Source of the DNA: an uncultured Actinomycetes bacterium
GTDB lineage: Bacteria; Actinomycetota; Acidimicrobiia; Acidimicrobiales; Microtrichaceae
Direction: 5' to 3'
DNA: 34,335 nt
Assembly: GCA_903925745.1 (NCBI GenBank)
Contig: CAIYGQ010000025.1
Location: 1 to 34,335, forward strand
The translations under genes and the position numbers were made by a program. The notes under the pieces were generated by a model. That model saw nothing but the letters and a program-made list of their open reading frames with translations. It did no database searches and had not been told where the DNA came from. Positions within the stretch are counted from its first letter, which is position 1. Every line of letters starts with the position of its first letter. This document shows positions 7,852 through 14,937 of the stretch, piece after piece.

Positions 7852-8392
7852 CTTGACCTCCTCGGGTCTGACTGCCCGACCTGCCAGCGCCCGAGTCGAC
7901 CTGCTCGCCCGGCGCAGTGCTTGTCGGCGAAGTAGGGAACGGCATGTACCAACGCTGCTCCTGGCCGTCATCGGCCGAACCGGACCGACCGGCACCATCC
8001 GGATCGACTTCCCGTCTGTCCTCGGACTGCGTTCGGTAGCAGAAGGACACGAGGTCCCGTCCGAGCCTCGCAGTCGCAATGGAGCGTTCCGCCGGTGTCG
8101 TTCCCTGGCTCTTCGCGACCTGCTCCCACGCATCCTGGTAGGAATCAACGAGTTCCCCGTTGCTGAGCTGCTCGCACAGTCGTTCGGCCGGCGTCGACGC
8201 CATGGTCGTTGTCGTCGTCGTGATGGTGCTGGTCGTCGGCGGCACCGAGGTCGTCGTGCTGGACGTCGAGGTGGACGTGGGTGTGCCGCCGGACTCGGCG
8301 GCCAGGAGCCGCTCGGCACCGACCGCAGCGGCCAGACCGATGAGCCCGACGGCCAGTATCCGCACCGTGGCGATGGTGGTTCGGGAGCTCAT
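7844..8392 (-). CDS. Small secreted/membrane-anchored Thr-rich protein
   Basis: 182 residues. The ATG at 8392 lies one base after the dual-kinase stop and is preceded by GGAGG at ideal spacing. An N-terminal hydrophobic segment (about 10-30, VRILAVGLIGLAAAVGAERL) is a signal anchor or uncleaved signal peptide. A run of Thr/Ser (about 37-63, including TITTTTTT) follows, then a small domain with two Cys (AERLCEQLSNGE and LVSFCYRTQ) and a polar tail. I do not recognise the family. The Thr-rich stalk is typical of exported actinobacterial proteins. Tight coupling with the kinase and vWA genes makes it a candidate dedicated extracytoplasmic partner. Confidence 0.8.
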   Translation of the reverse strand: MSSRTTIATVRILAVGLIGLAAAVGAERLLAAESGGTPTSTSTSSTTTSVPPTTSTITTTTTTMASTPAERLCEQLSNGELVDSYQDAWEQVAKSQGTTPAERSIATARLGRDLVSFCYRTQSEDRREVDPDGAGRSGSADDGQEQRWYMPFPTSPTSTAPGEQVDSGAGRSGSQTRGGQGE

Positions 8393-8393
8393 C

Positions 8394-11300
8394 TCAACGC
8401 CTCCGGTAGGTGACCGACGGACCATCCGGCCGGCCCAGGTGGAAGGTGGTCTCGCCGAAGGGCAGAACCGCGCCGGTCGACAGCTGCTGTCCATCGAGCC
8501 ACGTCGGTCCGATGGGGGTCAGTTGGTCCACCTGGGGTCGACCCGGTACGAGGTCGATGCGAACGTGTGCATCGAGGACGCCGGGCCCCACCACCTGGAC
8601 GAGTCCGGTCGCATCGGCCCCGATGATGCCGTTGCGGCTCCCGACCGGGATCCATCGACCGGCCCGCCATCCGGAACCGGGGATGAGGCACCGTCGGCAG
8701 GCGACCACGTGCCCGAGGCCGAGCGAGGCGCCAATGAGGCCTCCGACCAGGAATCCCCCCAGCAATGCTGAGAGCCCAGGCAAGGAGACCCAGTTGCCTG
8801 CCGTGCCCGATAGCGCCACAGTGCTCTCGGCCAGGATTGCACCGGCGATCGCGCCACCGGTGAGCCCTGCGACCGACTGCAGCGCAGCGGACCGCCAGCT
8901 CATCCACTGCGCAGGGGCGAGGCCGACCAGCGCGCCGACGGTCGCAGCGCAGAGCGTGACGACGACGGTGTTGGGGTTGGCCGAGGCACCGGTGACATCG
9001 AGGCCTGCGAACCATCGACTGATGACCAAGAGGGCGCCAGCAATCAGCGGTCCGATGACGACGAGCGACTGGACGGCCCAGCGGACGGCGCCGGCGGGTC
9101 GCTGTGCCCGCTCGCCGATCCAGCCCATGCCGAGGCACAGGCAGACCGCCAGCGCGCCGACGAGGAAGGGGAAGGCCAGATTCCCGTCGTCGTTCGATGA
9201 GCCGGCAGCCAGTGCGACGACCCCGGCGACGATTCCGCTGGCGGCCCCGACGATCGTCCGGCTGACCAGGGGTCGGGTCAGGATCGATGCCGACGGCTCG
9301 TTTCCTGCCAGCGATCCGGAGCCACCCGTGGTTCCGTACAAGGCGGATATCGGGCTGGCCCATTCGGCCTCACCCGTAGCGGCCGATGTGCTCGATCCGG
9401 TCCAGTCGGCCGCCGCATCGACCACCGGGGTGACCGGGACGAATGGCGCCGCAGGGTCGGCGATCGGCTCGGCGTGGTTGGTCGCGGTCGGCGGCGGGGC
9501 GGCGAAGAGGGGCGTTGAGTCGATCAGGTCCCTGGCCGACCCGACCGGGGGGTCCGAGGAGGCGCAGCACTGCTCGAGGATCGAAGCCTGCCGCCGCACC
9601 CGGACGTCGGGACTCTGCAACAGGTCGAGCCACGCCGGTGTCCCGCCCGGGTGCCGCAGGTCGTCGTCACCGAGGACGAGGTTCTCGCCGACGTGGTGCC
9701 GCCACAGCGACGGGTCGGCGGCCAGGGCGATCAGCGTCGTGTGGATGAGGGCGCCTGAGAACGAGTCGAGGTCCGGACCCCACGTGTCGTGGTCCCGCCA
9801 AGGGTGCTGGAAGCTCGGGTGGCCGGTCTCGCGGCTGGGGTGGTCCGCCAGCGCCGGAACCCAGACCCCGTCCAGGTCGATCAGGCGGATCGTCAGGTCG
9901 TCGTCGACGAGGACGTTCCCGTGCTGCAGGTCGCCGTGCGCGATCTGGGCGGCCCGCAGTTCCTCGCACACCCTCAGCCACTGATCCGCCAGCTCGAGGA
10001 GTTCGGCGGGTCGCCGGAGCCGATCCTCGATGGCGACGTCGAGCGGCAGCCCGGGCACCCACGGCATGCTCACGGCCGGCCACAGGGTGCCGTCCGCCTC
10101 GACGGCCTCGTCCAACCAGACGGCGGGCACCAAGGCATCGCAGGGCTGTCGCTGCAGGTGCCGGGCGAGCGCCCGGTAGCGCAGCGCGCCCTCGGCCGGT
10201 GGCCGGGTGAAGCACCGCAGGGCGAGCGGGCCGGATGCCCTGGTGAGGTGGAACACGATGGCGCTCTGGCCGGCGGCCGACATGGGCATTCCGAGCAGGT
10301 CGCGATCCAGTTCGCTACCCGCCAGGTCGGCGTGTCGGAGCGAGACCGGGTCCTGGATGGCGGTCGCGTAGTCCGAGGAGGTCGGCCAGGAGCCCTCCGG
10401 GTACTCAACCTGCACGAACGACTCGTCGAGCTGGTCGTCGCCGGTCGACTCCTCGGATGCACCCGCGGGTGGTACGAAGGGCGGCGGGTTCGGAGCGGCC
10501 CCCGTGCTGCCAGCGCCGTGTTGCGCAGCGAACGCCTCGGTCACCCAGTCGATCGGACCTTGGTCGGCGACCCGGTCACCCTCCGGTCCCGGTTCGGGGG
10601 TCGAGCTCAATGCGGCGGTCACCCACTCGATGCCCCCGGCCGGGGCCACGTTTCCGGATGGGGGAATGACGACCGCGCCCGCACGATCCTGGGGCTCCCC
10701 CGGTGGGGCACAGACACGGAGGCGTTCCAGCACCTGGCTCATGGAGCCCGGCCGATCCGACGGGTCCTTGGCGAGCATGTCGACCACGAGTGCCTCGAAG
10801 TCGGACGGAATGTCTGCCCGGCCCGTCGGCGGGACGGGCCACGTGGCCACCCGATCACTCAGGCCCGCCACGCCGCCCTGGGCTGCGGTACCGAACGGTG
10901 CCCGTCCGGTCAGGGAGAAGTAGATGGTGGCACCGAGGGAGTAGACGTCGACCGTCGGCTCGCTCGAGACCTCGCCGAGGAAGCTCTCGGGAGGCGAGTA
11001 CGGGGGTGACAGCGAGTCACTCGTCTCGGTGGACGAGCGGAGATCGTCGATCACCGCGATGCCGAAGTCGGCCAGTGCGACGTCGCCGTTGGCCGAGATC
11101 AGGACGTTGCCGGGCTTGATGTCACGGTGGACGACCCGTCGTTCGTGGGCTCGGACCAGCGCTTCGGCCAGGACGAGGGCTGCGTCGTGGGCCTGGCCCG
11201 GGCTGAGGGGACCGTTCCGGCGGACGTGCTCGTCCAGTGACCCGCGTGCCATGTGCTCCATGACGATGCAGGGCCGGCCGTCCAGGGTGAATGCGCTGGT

Positions 11301-11522
11301 GTGGACGGGCGTGATCCCGCGGACTCCGGCCAGCTTGCCGACGACCCGGCACTCCCGGAGGAACCGGCGTCGGGTCGACTCGTCACTCGTGTCCAGGTTC
11401 AGGACCTTGATCGCGACCTTGCGGCCCAGGTCCACCTGCTCCGCCGCGTAGACGGTGCTGAATCCGCCGCGGCCGATCGTCTCCAGATTGTCGAATCCCT
11501 CGATGACCGGCGCAGCGCCCAC
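8394..11522 (-). CDS. Dual kinase-domain membrane protein with C-terminal FHA-like domain
   Basis: 1042 residues from GTG 11522, preceded by a GGGGG ribosome site. Domain order: (1) canonical Hanks kinase (about 9-270) with GRGGFSTVY, VAIK K39, HRD D134, DFG 152-154 and SPPE; (2) Pro-rich linker; (3) a second kinase-like domain (about 390-650) of YegI type with HGDLQHGNVLV (529-539) and IDLDG (548-552), followed by GHPSFQHPWR; the VAIK position appears to be R436 (LALRCF), so activity is uncertain; (4) six predicted transmembrane helices (about 755-942); (5) an FHA-like C-terminus (about 955-1042) with VGSRNG, GVLDAHVRI and PTWLDG. It heads the operon. The layout suggests self-recognition of phosphothreonine and membrane-tethered signalling. 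Confidence 0.9.
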   Translation of the reverse strand: MGAAPVIEGFDNLETIGRGGFSTVYAAEQVDLGRKVAIKVLNLDTSDESTRRRFLRECRVVGKLAGVRGITPVHTSAFTLDGRPCIVMEHMARGSLDEHVRRNGPLSPGQAHDAALVLAEALVRAHERRVVHRDIKPGNVLISANGDVALADFGIAVIDDLRSSTETSDSLSPPYSPPESFLGEVSSEPTVDVYSLGATIYFSLTGRAPFGTAAQGGVAGLSDRVATWPVPPTGRADIPSDFEALVVDMLAKDPSDRPGSMSQVLERLRVCAPPGEPQDRAGAVVIPPSGNVAPAGGIEWVTAALSSTPEPGPEGDRVADQGPIDWVTEAFAAQHGAGSTGAAPNPPPFVPPAGASEESTGDDQLDESFVQVEYPEGSWPTSSDYATAIQDPVSLRHADLAGSELDRDLLGMPMSAAGQSAIVFHLTRASGPLALRCFTRPPAEGALRYRALARHLQRQPCDALVPAVWLDEAVEADGTLWPAVSMPWVPGLPLDVAIEDRLRRPAELLELADQWLRVCEELRAAQIAHGDLQHGNVLVDDDLTIRLIDLDGVWVPALADHPSRETGHPSFQHPWRDHDTWGPDLDSFSGALIHTTLIALAADPSLWRHHVGENLVLGDDDLRHPGGTPAWLDLLQSPDVRVRRQASILEQCCASSDPPVGSARDLIDSTPLFAAPPPTATNHAEPIADPAAPFVPVTPVVDAAADWTGSSTSAATGEAEWASPISALYGTTGGSGSLAGNEPSASILTRPLVSRTIVGAASGIVAGVVALAAGSSNDDGNLAFPFLVGALAVCLCLGMGWIGERAQRPAGAVRWAVQSLVVIGPLIAGALLVISRWFAGLDVTGASANPNTVVVTLCAATVGALVGLAPAQWMSWRSAALQSVAGLTGGAIAGAILAESTVALSGTAGNWVSLPGLSALLGGFLVGGLIGASLGLGHVVACRRCLIPGSGWRAGRWIPVGSRNGIIGADATGLVQVVGPGVLDAHVRIDLVPGRPQVDQLTPIGPTWLDGQQLSTGAVLPFGETTFHLGRPDGPSVTYRRR

Positions 11523-11541
11523 GCATCCCCCTTCGATCCTC

Positions 11542-11571
11542 AGGTTAGGGATGACCCTCTGTCGGCGCCAA
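11542..11571 (-). promoter_or_regulatory. Candidate promoter of the signalling operon
   Basis: On the minus strand TTGGCG (11571-11566) is followed after 18 nt by TAACCT (11547-11542), 19 nt before GTG 11522. Only the TTG and TAnnnT core positions match housekeeping actinobacterial consensus, so this is a modest candidate. Confidence 0.35.
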
Positions 11572-11619
11572 GGGAGCGCGGTGGTCGCGCCCTGTTCCCA
11601 GACGGGTCGATCACTCCGC

Positions 11620-11667
11620 CGCGCAAGTGCGCGAGGTGGTCGTGGGCCATCGTGGTCGTGGGCCATC
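11620..11667. promoter_or_regulatory. Palindrome and 16-bp tandem repeat in the divergent control region
   Basis: The 304-bp gap between the divergent dual-kinase and zinc-ribbon genes holds a perfect palindrome CGCGCA-AG-TGCGCG (11620-11633). Three bases later comes a perfect tandem duplication of the 16-mer GTGGTCGTGGGCCATC (11636-11651, 11652-11667). Either could be a regulator site shared by the two transcription units. The rest of the gap (about 11668-11826) shows no recognisable signal to me. Confidence 0.45.
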
Positions 11668-11826
11668 GCCCCGGTCGTCGGCGGGCCAGGACTCGGGAGG
11701 ACCGGACGTTGTCGACCGGCGGCCCGGCGTGTCAGTATCCGGGCGACGCGGAGGGAGCGGAGTGGGCACTGGAGGCATCGGTCCTGCGGGCTGGGTAGTC
11801 GGGGTGCTCGGCGTGGGGTGGTCGAG

Positions 11827-12759
11827 GTGAGGCGCTGTCCAGCGTGTGACCGGCCCGTGACCGGGAGGTTCTGCCCCGGATGCGGCGCCGAGCCGGTCGA
11901 CACCACCCCTGCGTCGTCTGGTTCCCCCGGCGCCGGATCGGCCCAGGGGTCGGCGGCCACCGTGCCCGTGGCCGCACCGGTGGCGCCGCCACCTGCCGCC
12001 GGAGTCGTGCAGCCCGGTCGGGTCGTTCCGCCGGAGCCGACGACGGGCTACCAGACGGCCCCAACTCCACCGCCGGATGGCACGACCGGGAACAGGTCGA
12101 CGGCGGTCGCCGCCCTGATCGGAGGGCTCAGTGTGGCGGTGGTCGCGGCGCTGATCGCCATCGTCGCCCTGCTGGTCGCCCGAGGCGAGGACGAGGGCGA
12201 GGCCACGACGCGATCCGACCGGTCCGGAACGGACGTGCCGTCGGCGGGAACCTCGCCGACCTCGCCCGCACCGAGCGCGCCGACGACCTCGACCGTGGTG
12301 AACCTTCCGCCTCCGTCGGCGGCCCCGACGACGATCCCCCCGGTGCTGATCGGGGCACAGCAGTACCTGGAGGTGAGCGCGCAGGGCCGTGAGGCCGTCC
12401 AGCAGGGTGTGGCCGCCTGCTACGACGCCGACCCCTCGAGGGCGCTCAGCGGGCTCCAGATCGGAAAGGTCAATCGTCAGGAAATCCTGAACGGCCTGTC
12501 CGGAGTGAACATTCCGGGCTTCCAGTCGCTCTTCGTGGACATGCAACGGGCCATGGAACTCTCGATCGAGGCTGATGACCTGTACCAGGAGTGGGTGCGG
12601 AGCACCGGGTGTTCCTTCGGGCTGGAGTCCAACTTCTACAAGCAGCAGGCCGACGCCACGTCGGGTGAGGCGACGGCGGCGAAGCGGCGCTTCGTCGACG
12701 CGTGGAACCCGGTGGCCCGGCAGTACGGTCTGCGTCAGTTCAGTGATGAGGACATCTGA
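11827..12759 (+). CDS. Zinc-ribbon membrane protein with extracytoplasmic domain
   Basis: 310 residues. GTG 11827 places the zinc ribbon at the very N-terminus (MRRCPACDRPVTGRFCPGCG, two CPxC knuckles); GTG 11818 is an alternative. A Pro-rich cytoplasmic linker runs to one transmembrane helix (about 99-122, ALIGGLSVAVVAALIAIVALLVA), followed by a Thr/Pro stalk and a helical extracytoplasmic domain of about 135 residues with two Cys. The double-zinc-ribbon plus single-TM plan occurs in many actinobacterial envelope proteins, but I cannot name the family. It is divergent from the kinase operon and overlaps the amidase gene by 14 bp, so the two are probably cotranscribed. It may be an envelope partner or target of the kinases (inference). 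Confidence 0.85.
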   Translation: MRRCPACDRPVTGRFCPGCGAEPVDTTPASSGSPGAGSAQGSAATVPVAAPVAPPPAAGVVQPGRVVPPEPTTGYQTAPTPPPDGTTGNRSTAVAALIGGLSVAVVAALIAIVALLVARGEDEGEATTRSDRSGTDVPSAGTSPTSPAPSAPTTSTVVNLPPPSAAPTTIPPVLIGAQQYLEVSAQGREAVQQGVAACYDADPSRALSGLQIGKVNRQEILNGLSGVNIPGFQSLFVDMQRAMELSIEADDLYQEWVRSTGCSFGLESNFYKQQADATSGEATAAKRRFVDAWNPVARQYGLRQFSDEDI

Positions 12760-13699
12760 GCGGGTGCGGTGCCGGATTCGTCGGACGGCGCTGCTCCTCG
12801 GCATCCCGGCCGTGATCGCTGCATCCACCACCGGGTGCGGATCCGGCCCGGACAGCGCGACTCCGACGGCGGTGCTCACCGTCCCGGCCACGGAGCCCTC
12901 CACCTCGACGACCGTGCCGACCACCCTGCCGGCATCGACCAGCACGGTGCCGGTCGTGACGCTTCCGCCGATCGGATCGGCCGGCGTGTCCGTCCCGTCG
13001 ACCCCCAGCACCACCACCGACCAGGCGGTAGGCGGAGGATCACTCGATGGGCGGGTGGTGGTGATCGACCCCGGGCACAACGGTGGGAACGGGGGCGCCA
13101 CGTCGGAGATCAACCGTCAGGTGGAGGCCGGGGGGTTCCGGAAGGCCTGTGACACCACCGGGACCTCCACGAACGGCGGCTACAGCGAGTCGGCGTTCAA
13201 TTGGGATGTCTCGAACCGGCTGGCCGAGTTGCTGCGCGCCGGCGGAGCGAAGGTCATCCTGACCCGGGATTCGGACCGGGGCGTGGGACCGTGCATCGAC
13301 CGACGGGCCGGGATCGGCAATCTGGCCGGGGCCGACGTCGCCGTGTCGGTGCACGCCGACGGGTCGGACGCCGGCAACCGGGGCTTCCACATCCTGGTTC
13401 CCGGCGCGCTCCCGGGATACACCGACGACATCGCCGGCCCATCCCGCGACTACGCGCGGATCCTGCGGGAGGAGTTGCCCGCTGCCGGCATGCCGCCGTC
13501 GAACTACATCGGCAGCGATGGGATCATGCTCCGCACCGACCTGGGGGGCCTGAACCTCTCGGACGTCCCGAAGGTGTTCGTGGAGAGCGGAAACATGCGC
13601 GACCCCACCGACGCCGCCCTGCTCACCAGCCCCGAGTTCCGGCAGCGCTGGGCCGAGCGCATCGCTGCAGCGACGACGAGGTTCCTGCAGCAGCGGTGA
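12746..13699 (+). CDS. Exported N-acetylmuramoyl-L-alanine amidase (Amidase_3)
   Basis: 317 residues from ATG 12746, overlapping the previous gene; GTG 12764 is an alternative. A Sec signal with a lipoprotein-like Cys (LLLGIPAVIAASTTGC) is followed by a Thr/Pro-rich spacer and an Amidase_3 domain (about 98-317). Zn-ligand motifs are visible: VIDPGHNG (His), a Glu in TSEINRQVE, SVHADG (His), and the catalytic-type Glu in VFVESGNMRD. It should cleave the lactyl-Ala bond of peptidoglycan at the cell surface. Coupling to a zinc-ribbon membrane protein, divergent from a kinase/FHA operon, suggests cell-wall remodelling under phospho-control, though that link is inferred. Confidence 0.93.
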   Translation: MRTSERVRCRIRRTALLLGIPAVIAASTTGCGSGPDSATPTAVLTVPATEPSTSTTVPTTLPASTSTVPVVTLPPIGSAGVSVPSTPSTTTDQAVGGGSLDGRVVVIDPGHNGGNGGATSEINRQVEAGGFRKACDTTGTSTNGGYSESAFNWDVSNRLAELLRAGGAKVILTRDSDRGVGPCIDRRAGIGNLAGADVAVSVHADGSDAGNRGFHILVPGALPGYTDDIAGPSRDYARILREELPAAGMPPSNYIGSDGIMLRTDLGGLNLSDVPKVFVESGNMRDPTDAALLTSPEFRQRWAERIAAATTRFLQQR

Positions 13700-13700
13700 G

Positions 13701-13735
13701 TGGCCCCCGGCGCGTCCCCGTCAGGGCCGGGGCCA
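13701..13735. terminator. Bidirectional terminator-like hairpin
   Basis: A 7-bp stem TGGCCCC/GGGGCCA (13701-13707, 13729-13735) with a GC-rich 21-nt loop lies in the 42-bp gap between the convergent amidase and DUF2510 genes. No T-tract is present. Confidence 0.4.
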
Positions 13736-13741
13736 GGGGTG

Positions 13742-14707
13742 TCACCACTGCCCGTACTGCTCCGGGGTCCGTGGGCCGAACGATCCTGCGGATGGTCGCG
13801 GTGCCGCTCGGGGGACGTTGCCCGGGGTTGGCTGGACCGCTGGGGGTGGTGGTGCAGGCTGATGTACCGGAACGCCAGGCTGCGCCGCCGGTACCGGTGG
13901 GGCGTCGACTGCCCCCGCAGGAGTCGATCCGATGGATGTCGATCCGACGGATGTCGACGGGGCTCCGCGCCGTCGAGCGCCAACGTGTTGGAGCATCGCC
14001 AGTGAGGCGATCACCCCGATCAGTGAGCCGATGGTCGGCAGGATGACCCCCGGTCCCGGCAGGAGCACGCTCTCAACGTTGTCGAGTCCGATGGTGTCGC
14101 TCTGCAACCTGGCGACCTCGGCCGAGATGGCGATCGCGTACACGCTGTTGAGTCCAGTGACCGCCACGGTGAGCAGGCAGATCACTGCGCCGACGATGGA
14201 CGCCGCCGTCGCCCGCAGCACGATGACGGCGAGGCAGGCTGTGGCCGCGACGAGGCAGGCGGCGAACTGGAACCAGAACGAGAGGATCCCATCGGTGTCG
14301 TCGCTCAGGGTCGGCAGCGGCCAGAGCGCCTGGAGGCCGTCACTGGAAGGGCCGATGAACCACGGCGTGAGGACCGTGAGAAGGAGCGCGATCGCGAAGC
14401 CGAGCCAGAGCGGCGAGCGCGGTCTCCGGATCCGACCCGACCCCGTCCCGGCCTCGGCCGGAGCACCCGTCCCGGCTGGGGTCGATCCCGGGAATTCCGG
14501 CTGGCGGGTCACCGGGGTTGGCGGGATCGGCGGCGTCGGCGTCTGCGTCGTCGGAGGTGTCGGAGGTGTCGGGGCCGTCTGGGGCGCTGCGGGCGTCTGA
14601 GGCTGCAGGTTCGGATGGGCCTGGACATGGTCGGTCCAGGCCTCGCCGTCGAAGAATCGGATCACTGCGGGATCGTTCGGATCCGGGTACCAGCCCGCTG
14701 TGCTCAC
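13742..14707 (-). CDS. DUF2510 membrane protein
   Basis: 321 residues from GTG 14707. The N-terminus is a DUF2510 module (GWYPDPNDPAVIRFFDGEAW, about 5-24), a short Trp-rich motif common on actinobacterial envelope proteins. A Pro/Thr linker follows, then four likely transmembrane helices (about 98-118, 145-165, 170-192 and 222-242), and a cytoplasmic Pro/Gly-rich tail. Function is unknown; such proteins are often linked to envelope stress or secretion. Convergent with the amidase. Its start codon lies inside the first copy of a 26-bp tandem repeat that duplicates the ribosome site and start (separate entry). Confidence 0.85.
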   Translation of the reverse strand: MSTAGWYPDPNDPAVIRFFDGEAWTDHVQAHPNLQPQTPAAPQTAPTPPTPPTTQTPTPPIPPTPVTRQPEFPGSTPAGTGAPAEAGTGSGRIRRPRSPLWLGFAIALLLTVLTPWFIGPSSDGLQALWPLPTLSDDTDGILSFWFQFAACLVAATACLAVIVLRATAASIVGAVICLLTVAVTGLNSVYAIAISAEVARLQSDTIGLDNVESVLLPGPGVILPTIGSLIGVIASLAMLQHVGARRRGAPSTSVGSTSIGSTPAGAVDAPPVPAAQPGVPVHQPAPPPPAVQPTPGNVPRAAPRPSAGSFGPRTPEQYGQW

Positions 14708-14771
14708 GACACCGTCCCCTCTCGCCCGCTCACGACACCGTCCCCTCTCGCCCGCTCACGACACCCTCCCC
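14702..14771 (-). repeat. 26-bp tandem repeat duplicating a ribosome site and GTG start
   Basis: Perfect copies at 14702-14727 and 14728-14753, with a third diverging copy from 14754. Read on the minus strand, each carries GAGAGGGG then GTGAGC. GTG at 14707 begins the DUF2510 gene. GTGs at 14733 and 14759 each begin a nine-residue frame (MSGREGTVS) whose TGA overlaps the next GTG as GTGA. The result is a chain of two mini-frames leading into the real gene. Confidence 0.85.
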
Positions 14772-14913
14772 GCCCGCCCGACGGTGACGGCTCGACCCTC
14801 GCTGGATTCGCTCCACCCGGGCAACGTGAGTGGTTAGCTCCCCGAATGGCGGACCATCAAGTCGTGCGGCCGGAGTCGGGCCGCGCCGGGCGACCCCAGC
14901 AACTCCCGCCGCG

Positions 14914-14931
14914 CAACTGTTCGAACGGTTG
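14914..14931. promoter_or_regulatory. 18-bp near-perfect palindrome upstream of permease
   Basis: CAACTGTTC-GAACGGTTG is an inverted repeat with one mismatched pair, centred on TTCGAA, ending 6 nt before the permease ATG. It resembles a dimeric-repressor operator. Its place over the ribosome-binding region would also let it act on the mRNA. The rest of the gap (14772-14913) shows nothing clear. Confidence 0.35.
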
Positions 14932-14937
14932 GACCTG

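Noticed and set aside
8394-11522. T6SS threonine-phosphorylation locus
   Set aside because: Kinase, PP2C and FHA are present, but no T6SS sheath, baseplate or tube gene is in the window and the organism looks actinobacterial.
11523-11960. Longer N-terminus for the dual-kinase gene
   Set aside because: The frame is open upstream, but the kinase fold begins directly after GTG 11522, which has a ribosome site; the extension is Arg/Pro-rich and lies in the divergent gap.
14911-14935. Part of a tRNA gene (GTTCGAAC resembles a T-loop)
   Set aside because: No acceptor or anticodon stems can be drawn around it; a palindrome fits better.
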